A DNA stretch of 64,000 bases from JAWWOW01 sp033851265 (GTDB lineage Bacteria; Actinomycetota; Actinomycetes; JAWWOW01): assembly GCA_033851265.1 (NCBI GenBank), contig JAWWOW010000023.1, forward strand, positions 1 through 64,000. The letters are read 5' to 3'. Within the stretch, counting starts at the first letter, position 1; each line of letters opens with the position of its first letter. This document shows positions 25,124 through 34,008 of this stretch, piece by piece. The translations under genes were made by a program, and so were the position numbers. The notes beneath the pieces are model-generated. The model saw only the letters and a program-made list of their open reading frames with translations. It ran no database searches and was not told the origin of the DNA.

Positions 25124-26790
25124 GGCGGTCGCGCCTGCTGTTGCTGTTGCTGCTGCTGACGGTCGCCGAAGAGTGGGCCGGCCTCGGGGCTCGGCGAGAC
25201 GCGCCGCGGCATCTCCATGGCGGTGGCGATCGGGGGGAGCAGCTCCTCTTCGATCTGCTCCTGCACTTCGACCGGCGCGCGCCGACGGGCGAGCACCCAC
25301 GTGTCCTTCGAACCACCGCCCTGACTCGAGTTGACGACCAGGCTGCCTTCAACGAGTGCGACGCGGGTGAGGCCGCCCGGGAGGACCCACACCGTCTCGC
25401 CGTCGTTGACGGCGAACGGTCGCAGGTCGATGTGCCGCGGCACCAACTCACCGTCGACGAATGTCGGTGCACTCGACAGCCGCACGACGGGCTGCGCGAT
25501 CCAGTCGCGGGGGCTGCGCAGTATCGCTTGCCGTGCGATTGCGAGCTCCTCGTCGGATGCCGTGGGCCCCATGACGAGGCCATGCCCGCCGGAGCCATCG
25601 ACCGGTTTGACCACGAGCTGGTCGATGCGGTCGAGAGCCGTGTGCAACTGGTCGGGATCCTCCAGCCGGTAGGTCTCGACGTTCGGGAGCAGCGGAGTCT
25701 CGTTGAGGTAGTACTTGATGAGGTCCGGGACATACGTGTAGGTCAGCTTGTCGTCGGCGACACCGTTGCCGACCGCGTTAGCGAGCACCACGTTGCCCGC
25801 GCGCGCTGCGTTGAGGACACCGGGGATGCCGATCAGCGAATTCGGCAGGAAGTGCATGGGATCCAGGAAGTCGTCGTCAATGCGGCGGTAGATGACGTCG
25901 ACGCGCTGCTCGCCGTACGTCGTACGCATCTGCACGACGCCGTCGCGGCACAGCAGGTCACGCCCTTCGACCAGCTCGACGCCCATCTGGCGGGCGAGCA
26001 ACGAGTGTTCGAAGTAGGCGCTGTTGTGCACACCAGGTGTGAGTACGACGATCGTTGGCTCGCTCACGTCGTTCGGCGCAGCAGCGCGCAGTGCGCGCAG
26101 CAAGCGCGCGGGGTAGCCGGCAACCGAACGCACGCGCACATCGGTGAACAACTCAGGGAAACCGCGCGCCATGACGCGGCGGTTCTCCAGTACATAACTG
26201 ACGCCGGATGGGCACCTCAGGTTGTCCTCGAGGACGCAGAACTGCCCGGTCGCGTCGCGCACCAGATCCACTCCCGCGACGTGAATGCGTACGCCGTTCG
26301 GCGGCGTGATGCCGTATGCGCCTCGATGGAAGTGCTTGGAGCTGGTGATCAGCCGCCGCGGCACGATGCCATCGGAGAAGACGTGTCCTGCGCCGTACAC
26401 GTCCGCGAGGAACATCTCGAGTGTGCGCACCCGCTGTGCGATGCCGCGTTCGATCAGCCGCCACTCGTCGGCGCCGAGAACCCGAGGGACGAGGTCGAGC
26501 GGGAACGGTCGTTCGTCACCAGAGAGCGAGAACGTCACACCCTGGTCGACGTGGGCGCGCGCCAGCGTGCTCGCCTTCGCCTCGAAGTCGGTGGATGACA
26601 TCGTGCGCAGCAGCGCGTGCACCTCGCGGTGGGTCTCACTCGGCTCACGGCTATCGCCGAACATCTCATCGAACGTCCCGATATCCCGCTGCTCGTCGAG
26701 GTAGCGGTCAAAGGGGTCGGTCGCGGCTGCGGCCTCGGGGTCAGCCGGTGCGCGCGCCGTCATCGCCGGGCCGCCGCTCACGGTCCGCAC
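25117..26790 (-). CDS. Circularly permuted ATP-grasp type 2 protein (DUF404/DUF407)
   Basis: A 557-residue protein. Family blocks in order: FDRYLDEQRDIGTFDEMF-type N-terminus, FPLDLVPRVLGADEWRLIERGIAQRVRTLEMFLADVYG, LITSSKHFHRGAYGITPPNGVRIHVAGVDLVRD, VLEDNLRCPSGVSYVLENR, IVVLTPGVHNSAYFEHSLLARQMGVELVEGRDL, IYRRIDDDFLDP, LANAVGNGVADDK and VVKPVDGSGGHGLVMGP. These enzymes are predicted ATP-dependent peptide or amine ligases. GTG 26790 has GAGGG 5 nt upstream; ATG 26763 is an alternative. The C-terminus carries eight consecutive Gln from a CTG/TTG microsatellite (about 25136-25159). First gene of the trio with alpha-E and transglutaminase. Confidence 0.93.
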   Translation of the reverse strand: MRTVSGGPAMTARAPADPEAAAATDPFDRYLDEQRDIGTFDEMFGDSREPSETHREVHALLRTMSSTDFEAKASTLARAHVDQGVTFSLSGDERPFPLDLVPRVLGADEWRLIERGIAQRVRTLEMFLADVYGAGHVFSDGIVPRRLITSSKHFHRGAYGITPPNGVRIHVAGVDLVRDATGQFCVLEDNLRCPSGVSYVLENRRVMARGFPELFTDVRVRSVAGYPARLLRALRAAAPNDVSEPTIVVLTPGVHNSAYFEHSLLARQMGVELVEGRDLLCRDGVVQMRTTYGEQRVDVIYRRIDDDFLDPMHFLPNSLIGIPGVLNAARAGNVVLANAVGNGVADDKLTYTYVPDLIKYYLNETPLLPNVETYRLEDPDQLHTALDRIDQLVVKPVDGSGGHGLVMGPTASDEELAIARQAILRSPRDWIAQPVVRLSSAPTFVDGELVPRHIDLRPFAVNDGETVWVLPGGLTRVALVEGSLVVNSSQGGGSKDTWVLARRRAPVEVQEQIEEELLPPIATAMEMPRRVSPSPEAGPLFGDRQQQQQQQQARPPC

Positions 26791-26955
26791 GCCGACCCTC
26801 GGCGGAGTACTCGTGGGCGATCACACCCCGATCCTTCCCCCCTCAGATGCCAACCGCACGTCGTGGTTGTTGCGGCCCGGTAAACCGAGCGTCGCGCGGC
26901 GCTCACGCGTAACTCGCTTGTTGGTTTCGAGCCTCGCCGAATAGCCTCTGGACCG

Positions 26956-28185
26956 GTGAGCCGGATCGCCGAGACGTTGGCCCCGAGCCGGCTGGGCGTC
27001 GGGTTCCGATGGCTACTCGCATCCTCGTGGATTTCGAACTTCGGCGACGGCATCGCGCTCTCAGCCGGACCGCTGCTGGTCGCTTCGCAAACTCGTGACC
27101 CACGCTTGGTAGCGCTGGCCACGCTCCTGCAGCAGTTGCCATGGCTCCTGTTCGGTCTCTTCGCCGGCGCGCTGGTCGATCGTGTGAACCGCAAGATGAT
27201 TGTGGTGACCGCTGATCTCCTGCGTGCCGTAGTCCTGGTGCTGTTGACGACCTCGATCCTGACCGGCGCCGTGAGCATTGGTCTCGTACTCGGCGCACTG
27301 TTCGTACTTGGTACCGCAGAGGTCTTCGCGGACCATTCGTCCGGCACTTTGTTGCCGATGCTGGTCGAACGGTCGGATCTGGCTCTCGCGAACGCGCGGC
27401 TGCTGACGGGCTACGTCACTGTCAACCAGCTGATGGGGCCTGCTGCCGGGGCGCTGCTTTTTGCAACGGGGATGTCCTTACCGTTCGTGAGTCAGGCGGT
27501 GCTGGTTTCTGCGGGTGCGGTGCTGGTGTCTCGCGTCGTACTGCCGCCGACCGGCCGTCAACTCACCGAGTCCCGCAGCGTCGCGAAGGACATCGCGGAG
27601 GGGTTCCGCTGGGTTGTTCGGCACCCCGCGGTCCGCACCCTCGTTCTGACGATCCTGATTTTCAACATCACGTTCGGTGCGGCCTGGTCGGTGTTGGTGC
27701 TCTACGCCCGTGAGCGGCTGGGGCTGGGCGCTGTCGGCTTCGGGTTGTTGACGACGATCTCGGCCGCCGGAGGAATCGTTGGTACGACGGCGTACGGCTG
27801 GATCACGCGACACGTGAGCTTGAGTGACCTGATGCGCATCGGCCTCATCGTCGAGACGCTCACGCATCTGACACTCGCGCTGACCACCGTGCCGTGGATC
27901 GCGATGGCAATCTTCTTCGTGTTCGGCGCGCACGCTCTCATCTGGGGTACCACATCGGTCACGATTCGTCAGCGGGCCGTTCCGACAGAGCTGCAAGGAC
28001 GGGTCGGGAGCGTCAACGCCTTGGGCACGTACGGCGGGATGGTCATCGGGGCGGCTATCGGTGGGCTCATCGCTGAACGTTGGGGGATAACCGCGCCGTT
28101 CTGGTTCGGCTTTGTCGGCTCCGGATTGTTCGTGGTCCTCATCTGGAAGCAACTCGCGCACATCGCCCACGAAGACGCACGTTGA
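26956..28185 (+). CDS. MFS_3-type major facilitator transporter
   Basis: A 409-residue membrane protein with about 12 helices and MFS_3 hallmarks: LGVGFRWLLASSWISNFGDGIALSAGPLLVAS, LVDRVNRKMIVVTADLLRAV, FADHSSGTLLPMLVERSDLALANARL and the 12-residue loop after helix 6. A drug or metabolite exporter is likely; the substrate is unknown. GTG start without an obvious ribosome site. Divergent from the ATP-grasp operon. It is the third MFS_3 member in 15 kb. Confidence 0.85.
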   Translation: MSRIAETLAPSRLGVGFRWLLASSWISNFGDGIALSAGPLLVASQTRDPRLVALATLLQQLPWLLFGLFAGALVDRVNRKMIVVTADLLRAVVLVLLTTSILTGAVSIGLVLGALFVLGTAEVFADHSSGTLLPMLVERSDLALANARLLTGYVTVNQLMGPAAGALLFATGMSLPFVSQAVLVSAGAVLVSRVVLPPTGRQLTESRSVAKDIAEGFRWVVRHPAVRTLVLTILIFNITFGAAWSVLVLYARERLGLGAVGFGLLTTISAAGGIVGTTAYGWITRHVSLSDLMRIGLIVETLTHLTLALTTVPWIAMAIFFVFGAHALIWGTTSVTIRQRAVPTELQGRVGSVNALGTYGGMVIGAAIGGLIAERWGITAPFWFGFVGSGLFVVLIWKQLAHIAHEDAR

Positions 28186-28272
28186 AGCGAGCGATGACAC
28201 GCGTGGCATCGCTACGCTCCCGCCAGGAGTGCCTTCGTGTTCGGTGGAGGCATCGGAGAGGGGGAGGGGCCG

Positions 28273-29178
28273 ATGCCGAGCGCCGATGAGATCCGCGACG
28301 TTCAGCGCGCGACGTGGTCAGGGCTCTCTGCGGGCTGGGAAAAGTGGGACTCGGTCATCATGGATCAGCTGGGCCCGGTCAGCGCAGCGATCATCGAGCA
28401 TCTCGACATCGCTGAGGGTCAACAGCATCTCGACATTGCCGCGGGCACGGGCGAGCCGGGTTTGAGCATCGCAAGGCTGTCGCCGAACGGACGCGTCGTG
28501 CTGACCGACCTCGTGCCGGAGATGCTGGACATCGCGGCGCGACGAGCCAGGGCGCAAGGGATCGCCAACATCGAGACGACGGTGTGCAGCGCCGATGATT
28601 TGCCGTTCAACGACGCCACATTCGATAGCGTCTCCGTGCGTTTTGGGTACATGTTCTTCCCTGATGTGGCCAAGGCGACGGCTGAGTTCGCGCGCGTGCT
28701 CAAGCCGGGCGGACGTCTCTGCACGTCGGTGTGGGTCAAGCCCGACGAAAACCCGTGGACGACGATCGCCATGCAGGCAATCGCGACCGAGGCGGTGATG
28801 GCGCCACCCGATCCGGACGCACCGAACATGTTTCGGTGCGCTGCCCCGGGATATCTCAGCGCCCTGTACGACGGCGCGGAGCTGCGCGACATTGCCGAGT
28901 GGGACGTCGACGTCGAACTCGTGACGCAGTCCCCCGAGCAGTATTGGGAGATGATCAGCGAGCACGTCTCGCTCGCCGTTGTCGCGCTTCAGCAGGTCGA
29001 CGAACCGGCGCGGGAGCGGATTCGGGCACACGCCGTTGCGAAGGTGAGCGCGTTCGAGCAGGACGGCAAGGTCCGGGTGCCGGGCGTGGCGCGGTGCACC
29101 GTGGGAACGAAACCGGACGCGAGCGGCACGCACCCACGCGTCAGCGCGCGATCCTCCAACGCCGGGGCGCCGACCTAG
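28273..29178 (+). CDS. Class I SAM-dependent methyltransferase (UbiE-like)
   Basis: A 301-residue protein with a Rossmann-type methyltransferase domain: motif I HLDIAAGTGEPGLSIA (about 53-68), motif II acidic residue in VVLTDLVPEMLDIA, motif post-II CSADDLPFNDATFDSVSVRFGYMFFPD and motif VLKPGGRLCTSVWV. The pattern is that of UbiE/COQ5-like small-molecule methyltransferases; the acceptor is unknown. ATG 28273 is chosen because a strong purine run (GAGAGGGGGAGGGG) lies directly upstream. The last about 30 residues are basic and unlike the family. Confidence 0.82.
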   Translation: MPSADEIRDVQRATWSGLSAGWEKWDSVIMDQLGPVSAAIIEHLDIAEGQQHLDIAAGTGEPGLSIARLSPNGRVVLTDLVPEMLDIAARRARAQGIANIETTVCSADDLPFNDATFDSVSVRFGYMFFPDVAKATAEFARVLKPGGRLCTSVWVKPDENPWTTIAMQAIATEAVMAPPDPDAPNMFRCAAPGYLSALYDGAELRDIAEWDVDVELVTQSPEQYWEMISEHVSLAVVALQQVDEPARERIRAHAVAKVSAFEQDGKVRVPGVARCTVGTKPDASGTHPRVSARSSNAGAPT

Positions 29179-29239
29179 CCGTCAGCCGAAGCCGCGCCCA
29201 TCGGCAATGCCTTTGTGAGCGTCAACGCTGGTCAAATCG

Positions 29240-29273
29240 GAAAGGCCCGGGGTTTCGTCACCCGGGCCTTCCG
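29240..29273. terminator. Bidirectional hairpin between methyltransferase and glnA1
   Basis: AAGGCCCGGG (29242-29251) and CCCGGGCCTT (29261-29270) form a 10-bp perfect stem with a 9-nt loop, extended by flanking GGA/TCC. It sits between two convergent stops. Confidence 0.75.
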
Positions 29274-29289
29274 TGCAGCAATCGCGGAC

Positions 29290-30729
29290 TCAGATGTCGT
29301 AGTACATCTGGAACTCGTAGGGGTGCGGGCGCAGCCGGATGGCGTCGACCTCTTGGGTGCGCTTGTAGTCGATCCAGGTGTCGATGACGTCCGGGGTGAA
29401 GACGCCGCCCTCGAGCAGGAACTCGTGGTCGACTTCCAGCGCGTCCAGGACGTCTTCGAGCGAGCCGGGCACCGTCGCGACGTTGGCGAGTTCGTCCGGC
29501 GGCAGCTCATAGAGGTCCTTGTCGACCGGCTCCGGTGGCTCGATCTTGTTCTTGATGCCGTCGAGCCCGGCCATGAGCATCGCGGCGAACGCCATGTACG
29601 GGTTGCAGGATGGGTCCGGCACGCGCCATTCGATGCGCTTGGCCTTCGGGGACTGACCGGTGATCGGGATGCGGCAGCACGCCGAGCGGTTGCGCTGGGA
29701 GTAGACGAGGTTGACCGGTGCCTCGTAGCCCGGCACGAGCCGGCGATAGGAGTTGGTCGTCGGGTTTGTCCAGGCGAGCAACGCTGGTGCGTGCTTGAGC
29801 AGACCACCGATGTAGTGACGGGCCATGTCGGAGAGACCGGCGTACCCGATCTCGTCGTAGAACATCGGCTCGCCGTCCTTCCAGAGGCTCTGGTGGCAGT
29901 GCATGCCGGAGCCGTTGTCCATGAAGATCGGCTTGGGCATGAATGTCACCGTGCGACCGTGCTGGCGCGCCACCGACTTCACGACGTACTTGAACCACAT
30001 CAGGTTGTCGGCGGTCTTCAGCAGCGTGCCGAACTTGAAGTCGATCTCGGCCTGACCGGCCGTACCGACCTCGTGGTGCTGCATCTCGACCTCGATACCG
30101 GTGTCGACCAGCTGACGCACCATCTCGCTGCGCAAGTCGGTGAAGTGGTCGGTCGGCGGGACCGGGAAGTAGCCACCCTTGTAGCGGGGCTTGTAGCCGA
30201 GGTTGTGGCTCGCGCCGTCCATCTCCGCCTCACGGCGGCCGCTGTTCCAGGCGGCCTCGACGGAGTCGAGGTAGTAGTAGGAGGAGTTCGGCGTCGTGTC
30301 GTAGCGCACGTCGTCGAAGATGTAGAACTCCGCCTCCGGCCCGAAGTAACAGGTGTCGGCGATCGACGTTCCCTTGAGGTACGCCTCGGCCTTGCGCGCG
30401 ATGTTGCGCGGGTCGCGGCTGTAGGCCTCGCCGGTGAGCGGGTCGTGGATGAAGAACGTCATGTTGAGTGTCTTGTGCTGCCGGAACGGGTCCACGACGG
30501 CCGTCGTCGGGTCCGGCAGCAGGAGCATGTCCGACTCGTGAATCTGCTGGAAACCGCGGATCGACGACCCGTCGAACATCAGCCCATCGGTGAAAACCGA
30601 CGGTGAGAAGTTCTCCTTGGGGAACGTGAAGTGCTGCATCACACCCGGGAGGTCGCAGAAGCGGACGTCGATGAACTGGACGTCTTCTTTCTTGATGTAG
30701 GCAAAGACTTCATCGGCACTTTCGAACAT
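29290..30729 (-). CDS. glnA: Type I glutamine synthetase (GSI-beta), GlnE-regulated
   Basis: A 479-residue dodecameric-type glutamine synthetase, the main ammonium-assimilating enzyme. N-terminal [21 protein letters not shown], catalytic blocks [76 protein letters not shown] and [11 protein letters not shown] are complete. The adenylylation motif [10 protein letters not shown] carries the target tyrosine, so this is the substrate of GlnE at 17084. The ATG is preceded by GGAGC at 6 nt. A GlnR-type operator lies 114-151 nt upstream of the start and a hairpin terminator follows the stop. Confidence 0.98.
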   Translation of the reverse strand: MFESADEVFAYIKKEDVQFIDVRFCDLPGVMQHFTFPKENFSPSVFTDGLMFDGSSIRGFQQIHESDMLLLPDPTTAVVDPFRQHKTLNMTFFIHDPLTGEAYSRDPRNIARKAEAYLKGTSIADTCYFGPEAEFYIFDDVRYDTTPNSSYYYLDSVEAAWNSGRREAEMDGASHNLGYKPRYKGGYFPVPPTDHFTDLRSEMVRQLVDTGIEVEMQHHEVGTAGQAEIDFKFGTLLKTADNLMWFKYVVKSVARQHGRTVTFMPKPIFMDNGSGMHCHQSLWKDGEPMFYDEIGYAGLSDMARHYIGGLLKHAPALLAWTNPTTNSYRRLVPGYEAPVNLVYSQRNRSACCRIPITGQSPKAKRIEWRVPDPSCNPYMAFAAMLMAGLDGIKNKIEPPEPVDKDLYELPPDELANVATVPGSLEDVLDALEVDHEFLLEGGVFTPDVIDTWIDYKRTQEVDAIRLRPHPYEFQMYYDI

Positions 30730-30842
30730 GCGGTAGCTCCACTCCCTGTCGCGTCATTGAGACGCCGCTCCGGCCCAGTAAGACGCCGCCACGACCCTAG
30801 CGGCCCAATCTCGGGCCGACCGTGGAAGGGTAAGCAGCGGCC

Positions 30843-30880
30843 ATTTCTCGACCGTAAGGTCTTTGTTTCACCGGCGTTAC
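30843..30880 (-). promoter_or_regulatory. GlnR-type operator upstream of glnA
   Basis: On the minus strand the site reads GTAAC-N6-GAAAC-N6-CTTAC-N6-GAAAT. This matches the four half-sites (GTNAC-N6-GAAAC repeated at the right 11-bp phase) described for actinomycete GlnR boxes; only the first base of the third half-site and the last base of the fourth deviate. GlnR would activate or tune glnA by nitrogen status. Confidence 0.75.
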
Positions 30881-30896
30881 GTGGCGTACACAGGCT

Positions 30897-31271
30897 GTGG
30901 AGGTAGAGGTGGACGGGCTGGGCGAAACGGTCGGATATGGGCGACGGCTGGCCGCCTACGTGATCGACACGGTGGCGTCCGTGCTGGTGGCCCTCGCATT
31001 CACCGATCCGCCGAGTACGGCGTACTCGACCGCGGTATTCGCGGCCTTCTCGATCGAGAAGTTCCTGCTGACGGCCTTGACCGGCGCATCGTTGGGGCAG
31101 CGCCTGACGGGGATCGAAGTCCGCGCGCTGGACGGCACTCCCGTCGGATTCCGGCGCGCGGCGATCCGGACGTTCCTGGTTCTGTTGATCATTCCGGTCG
31201 TGATCATCGACCGGGACGGCCGAGGCCTGCACGACCGCCTCGCCGGCACTCGCCTGGTGCGAAGCCGCTAG
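30897..31271 (+). CDS. RDD-family small membrane protein
   Basis: A 124-residue protein with three membrane helices (about 18-38, 48-65, 88-105). RDD signatures are present: GRRLAAYVIDTV, ASLGQRLTGIEVRALDGTP and DRDGRGLHDRLAGTRLV. Its function is unknown; RDD proteins have been linked to ion/proton exchange. GTG 30897 is the longest start; GTG 30909, with GGAGG 5 nt before it, is equally plausible. Position between glnA1 and a convergent DUF4191 gene is conserved in mycobacteria and streptomycetes. Confidence 0.85.
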   Translation: MEVEVDGLGETVGYGRRLAAYVIDTVASVLVALAFTDPPSTAYSTAVFAAFSIEKFLLTALTGASLGQRLTGIEVRALDGTPVGFRRAAIRTFLVLLIIPVVIIDRDGRGLHDRLAGTRLVRSR

Positions 31272-31354
31272 CGCTTGCCGCGGGGGTAGGCCCGAGCGGC
31301 GCGTCTAGCGCTTGCCGCGCGGGACTCCTTGCGGCGCGTCTAGCGCTTGCCGCG
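31268..31354. repeat. Three copies of CTAGCGCTTGCCGCG across a convergent gene end
   Basis: The 15-mer occurs at 31268-31282, 31305-31319 and 31340-31354. The last copy encodes the final codons and stop (RGKR-stop) of the DUF4191 protein; the second and third copies share 22 identical bases (31298-31319, 31333-31354). The first copy overlaps the RDD stop. It looks like a slippage duplication of a gene end. Confidence 0.8.
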
Positions 31355-32068
31355 AGGGACGCGAGGCGTCTGGCCGGGGCGGAACCCGGGGATCGGGCCC
31401 TTCGGCAGCGGCGGCTGACTGGCCCCGAGAGCCCGCAGCCGGCTGTCGAGCTCCCGAACCTTCGCGGGCTTCATGTTGCGCGGCAGCTTGTTCATGTGCG
31501 CCTGGAGCTTGCGGATCGAGACCTGGCCGTCCGCATCGCCGACATTGACCTCGTAAATCGGGATCTCCGGCACGGCGCGGCTGACCCGGCGCTTCTCCTG
31601 GACCAGCAGCTGGCCGACACGGTGCGGAGCGCCTTCGCCGACAAGAACGACACCGGGCCGGCCGATGGCGCGGTGCACGAAGTCCTGGTTGCGGGTGATC
31701 GCGACTGCAGGCTGCACGCGCCAGGCTCCGCGTAGGCCTTGGAGTACGCCGGCTGCGGCGCCCGGGCGGCCTTCCACCTCGACGTACGCCGCCGCGGTCG
31801 CCCGTCGGCCGAACACGACCAGCGTGGCCAAGAACGCGAACAGCACCGCGATGAGGCTGACGTAGATGATGTGCCCGATCACGAACAGGCTCAGGGCGAT
31901 GAAGCCCCCGAGCACCACGATCGGCGTGATGATGATCAGCGGCACGAGCCACTTGTCGTGCCGGCGGGCCATCGTGAAGGCCAGCCGCACACGATCGAAC
32001 TGCTCGCGCCGCTGCTGCTTGCGGGCTGCTCGACTCGCCTTGGTTGCCTTCTTGTCGCCTCTTGCCAC
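31340..32068 (-). CDS. DUF4191 membrane protein
   Basis: A 242-residue conserved actinobacterial protein of unknown function. A basic N-terminus (ARGDKKATKASRAARKQQRREQFDRVRLAFTMARRHDKWL) precedes two transmembrane helices (about 45-65 and 70-90), then a cytosolic domain with GRRATAAAYVEVEGRPGAAAGVLQGLRGAWRVQPAVAITRNQDFVHRAIGRPGVVLVGEG and a Lys/Arg-rich tail. I favour GTG 32068, which matches the usual N-terminus; GTG 32107 would add 13 residues. It follows lipA on the same strand, as in mycobacteria and streptomycetes, with an extra small gene between. Confidence 0.85.
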   Translation of the reverse strand: MARGDKKATKASRAARKQQRREQFDRVRLAFTMARRHDKWLVPLIIITPIVVLGGFIALSLFVIGHIIYVSLIAVLFAFLATLVVFGRRATAAAYVEVEGRPGAAAGVLQGLRGAWRVQPAVAITRNQDFVHRAIGRPGVVLVGEGAPHRVGQLLVQEKRRVSRAVPEIPIYEVNVGDADGQVSIRKLQAHMNKLPRNMKPAKVRELDSRLRALGASQPPLPKGPIPGFRPGQTPRVPRGKR

Positions 32069-32130
32069 GCGGCGAGGATACGTGGGCGCCGAGTTCTGAC
32101 CGCTCACGGTCCGGCCGTGAGCGGTGGTGA

Positions 32131-32391
32131 TCAGCTGGCGGCGTGCTCCGGCATGCGGGGGTGACCGCCTGCTTGCGCCGGCACGATCGCGGCCAGCGCC
32201 TCGGCGCGGTCACGTGCCGCGTCGATGTCGGAGCGCACGGATTTGAGCGCATTTCGGCGAGCGGTCCGCTGACCACCCTGGGGGACGAGGACCATCACGA
32301 ACATCTCGCTGGTGCTGAGGACGCGACGGGCGGCGCCGGACAGTGCCTCGCGGGGAGCGACGGCGTACGTGCCGGCGTTGACAACTCTCAT
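32131..32391 (-). CDS. Hypothetical 86-residue protein
   Basis: I do not recognise this protein. The ATG at 32391 has a perfect GGAGGT 6 nt upstream, which makes translation likely. The first half is mixed hydrophobic (MRVVNAGTYAVAPREALSGAARRVLSTSEMFVMVLVP), the second half is helical and charged, ending AGGHPRMPEHAAS. No signal peptide. It is inserted between lipA and the DUF4191 gene, all on the minus strand. Confidence 0.6.
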   Translation of the reverse strand: MRVVNAGTYAVAPREALSGAARRVLSTSEMFVMVLVPQGGQRTARRNALKSVRSDIDAARDRAEALAAIVPAQAGGHPRMPEHAAS

Positions 32392-32536
32392 GTGTGCACC
32401 TCCGAAGTAGAGCTCCAATAAGACTGACGAGTTCACCTCTGCTGCGGTTCCCAGCGTGATCGCGATGTGTTGCATCGAGGTGACAGAGATATGAATCTTC
32501 TGGGTCCGCTCGCGATACGCCGCGAGGGTCAGGGCC

Positions 32537-33469
32537 TCAAACGGCAGCGCGCGACGCGACTGCTTGCGAATAGAGGCGACCGGCGCGGTAGGACGAGCGC
32601 ACCAGCGGGCCACTCATCACGCCGGCGAAGCCCAGCGACTCCGCCTCGGTGGCGAACTCGGCGAACTCGTCTGGATGCACCCAGCGCTCGACGGGGTGAT
32701 GCCGCTGCGAGGGGCGGAGGTACTGCGTGATCGTGACGAGGTCGCAGTGCGCGGCACGCAAGTCGCGAAGCGCCGCCCGGATCTCGTCGCTCGTCTCACC
32801 CATGCCGAGGATGAGATTGGACTTCGTGACCAGGCCGGTGTCGTGTGCACGACGGATCACCTCGAGCGATCGGTCGTAGTCGAACGCTGGGCGGATCCGT
32901 CGGAAGATCCTCGGCACCGTCTCGATGTTGTGCGCGAAGACTTCGGGTGCCGAGGCGAAGACCGCGTCGAGCAGCTGAGGCTTGGCGCTGAAGTCAGGTG
33001 CGAGCAGCTCGACTCCGCAACCGGGTACGGCTGCGTGAATCTGGCGAACCGTCTCGGCGTACAACCAGGCGCCCTCGTCGTCGAGGTCATCACGTGCGAC
33101 GCCGGTGATCGTGGCGTAACGCAGACCCATCGTCGCGACCGATTCGGCAACGCGTCGCGGCTCGTCGCGGTCGAGCGGGTCGGGCTTGCCGGTTTCGATC
33201 TGGCAGAAGTCACACCGTCGCGTGCACTGGTCGCCGCCGATGAGGAACGTCGCCTCGCGGTCCTCCCAGCACTCGAAGATGTTCGGGCAGCCCGCTTCTT
33301 CGCAGACGGTGTGCAGACCTTCGCGGCGTACTAGCTCCTTGAGCTCGGTGTACTCCGGCCCCATGCGTGCCCGCGTCTTGATCCACGGCGGCTTGCGCTC
33401 GATGGGTGTCTGCGCGTTGCGAACCTCGAGCCGCAACATCTTGCGGCCTTCCGGTTCGACAACACTCAT
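32537..33469 (-). CDS. lipA: Lipoyl synthase
   Basis: A 310-residue radical-SAM enzyme that inserts two sulfurs into octanoyl groups on lipoyl domains. Auxiliary cluster cysteines lie in [12 protein letters not shown] (about residues 56-67), the radical-SAM cluster in CTRRCDFC (about 82-89), and the C-terminal RSSY serine motif is present. Substrates here would be the E2 protein SucB (36848) and the glycine-cleavage H protein. Operates with LipB at 34005. Length typical. ATG start within [31 protein letters not shown]. Confidence 0.98.
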   Translation of the reverse strand: MSVVEPEGRKMLRLEVRNAQTPIERKPPWIKTRARMGPEYTELKELVRREGLHTVCEEAGCPNIFECWEDREATFLIGGDQCTRRCDFCQIETGKPDPLDRDEPRRVAESVATMGLRYATITGVARDDLDDEGAWLYAETVRQIHAAVPGCGVELLAPDFSAKPQLLDAVFASAPEVFAHNIETVPRIFRRIRPAFDYDRSLEVIRRAHDTGLVTKSNLILGMGETSDEIRAALRDLRAAHCDLVTITQYLRPSQRHHPVERWVHPDEFAEFATEAESLGFAGVMSGPLVRSSYRAGRLYSQAVASRAAV

Positions 33470-33502
33470 GTCATCAGACTACGACGCCGCCCACTCCTCA
33501 TT

Positions 33503-33568
33503 TCGCCGATCTTGAGCTTTGCAACCGTGCGGAGGCGTTTTCAACGTGCCAAACCTCAAGATCGGCGA
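33503..33568. repeat. Long inverted repeat (14-bp perfect arms)
   Basis: TCGCCGATCTTGAG (33503-33516) and its exact complement (33555-33568) enclose 38 nt; the arms continue imperfectly inward (CTTTGCAAC against GTTTGGCAC). It lies between divergent lipA and the next gene, so it may be an operator or a mobile REP-like hairpin. Confidence 0.7.
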
Positions 33569-33588
33569 GACCGTGCGAGCATCTTGCC

Positions 33589-34008
33589 GTGCAACAGGTG
33601 TTCGCGCCCGATGGACGCCTGTGGACCGTTCGCCGGGTTATTTTCCCCTGGTCCCCGAGATTGCGGCTGTTCGATACGAGCTGCCTAGCGCAGTTCAGCG
33701 ATCTGCCACTCGACGACTTCTTGGTCGGCCTCGCTGCGTTGGTATTGATAATCGTGCTGGCTTACAGCCTGGGACCGATCGCGGGTGTGGCCTTGTTTGG
33801 CTTCGAGTGGCTATTGGTGTTTCTCGCGATACCGCTCCTTGCGATGTGGCGGATTCTGGCGCGGCGACCCTGGCCGATTCTCGTCGAAAGCTCCGACGAA
33901 CGAATCAGTTTCGCGGTAGCCGGATGGTTTGGGTCAGGCAGTGCGATGCGGCGGATAGCGGATCACATCAAAGCGACAGGTTGGCCGCCGAGCGATCCGA
34001 CGCGCTAG
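33589..34008 (+). CDS. Conserved-type membrane protein of unknown function
   Basis: A 139-residue protein starting [26 protein letters not shown], followed by two membrane helices (about 45-66 and 68-88) and a C-terminal cytosolic part [37 protein letters not shown]. It resembles actinobacterial hypotheticals; no function known. GTG 33589 is preferred, with GTG 33598 possible; neither has a strong ribosome site. It converges with lipB, overlapping 4 nt. Confidence 0.6.
   Translation: MQQVFAPDGRLWTVRRVIFPWSPRLRLFDTSCLAQFSDLPLDDFLVGLAALVLIIVLAYSLGPIAGVALFGFEWLLVFLAIPLLAMWRILARRPWPILVESSDERISFAVAGWFGSGSAMRRIADHIKATGWPPSDPTR

Noticed and set aside
24844..26598. A 584-codon open frame on the plus strand
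   Set aside because: It runs opposite to the ATP-grasp and alpha-E genes, whose families are unmistakable. High GC creates long antisense frames; its sequence is low-complexity Arg/His-rich with no family pattern.
29215..30606. A 463-codon plus-strand frame
   Set aside because: Antisense to glnA, whose motifs and terminator are clear.
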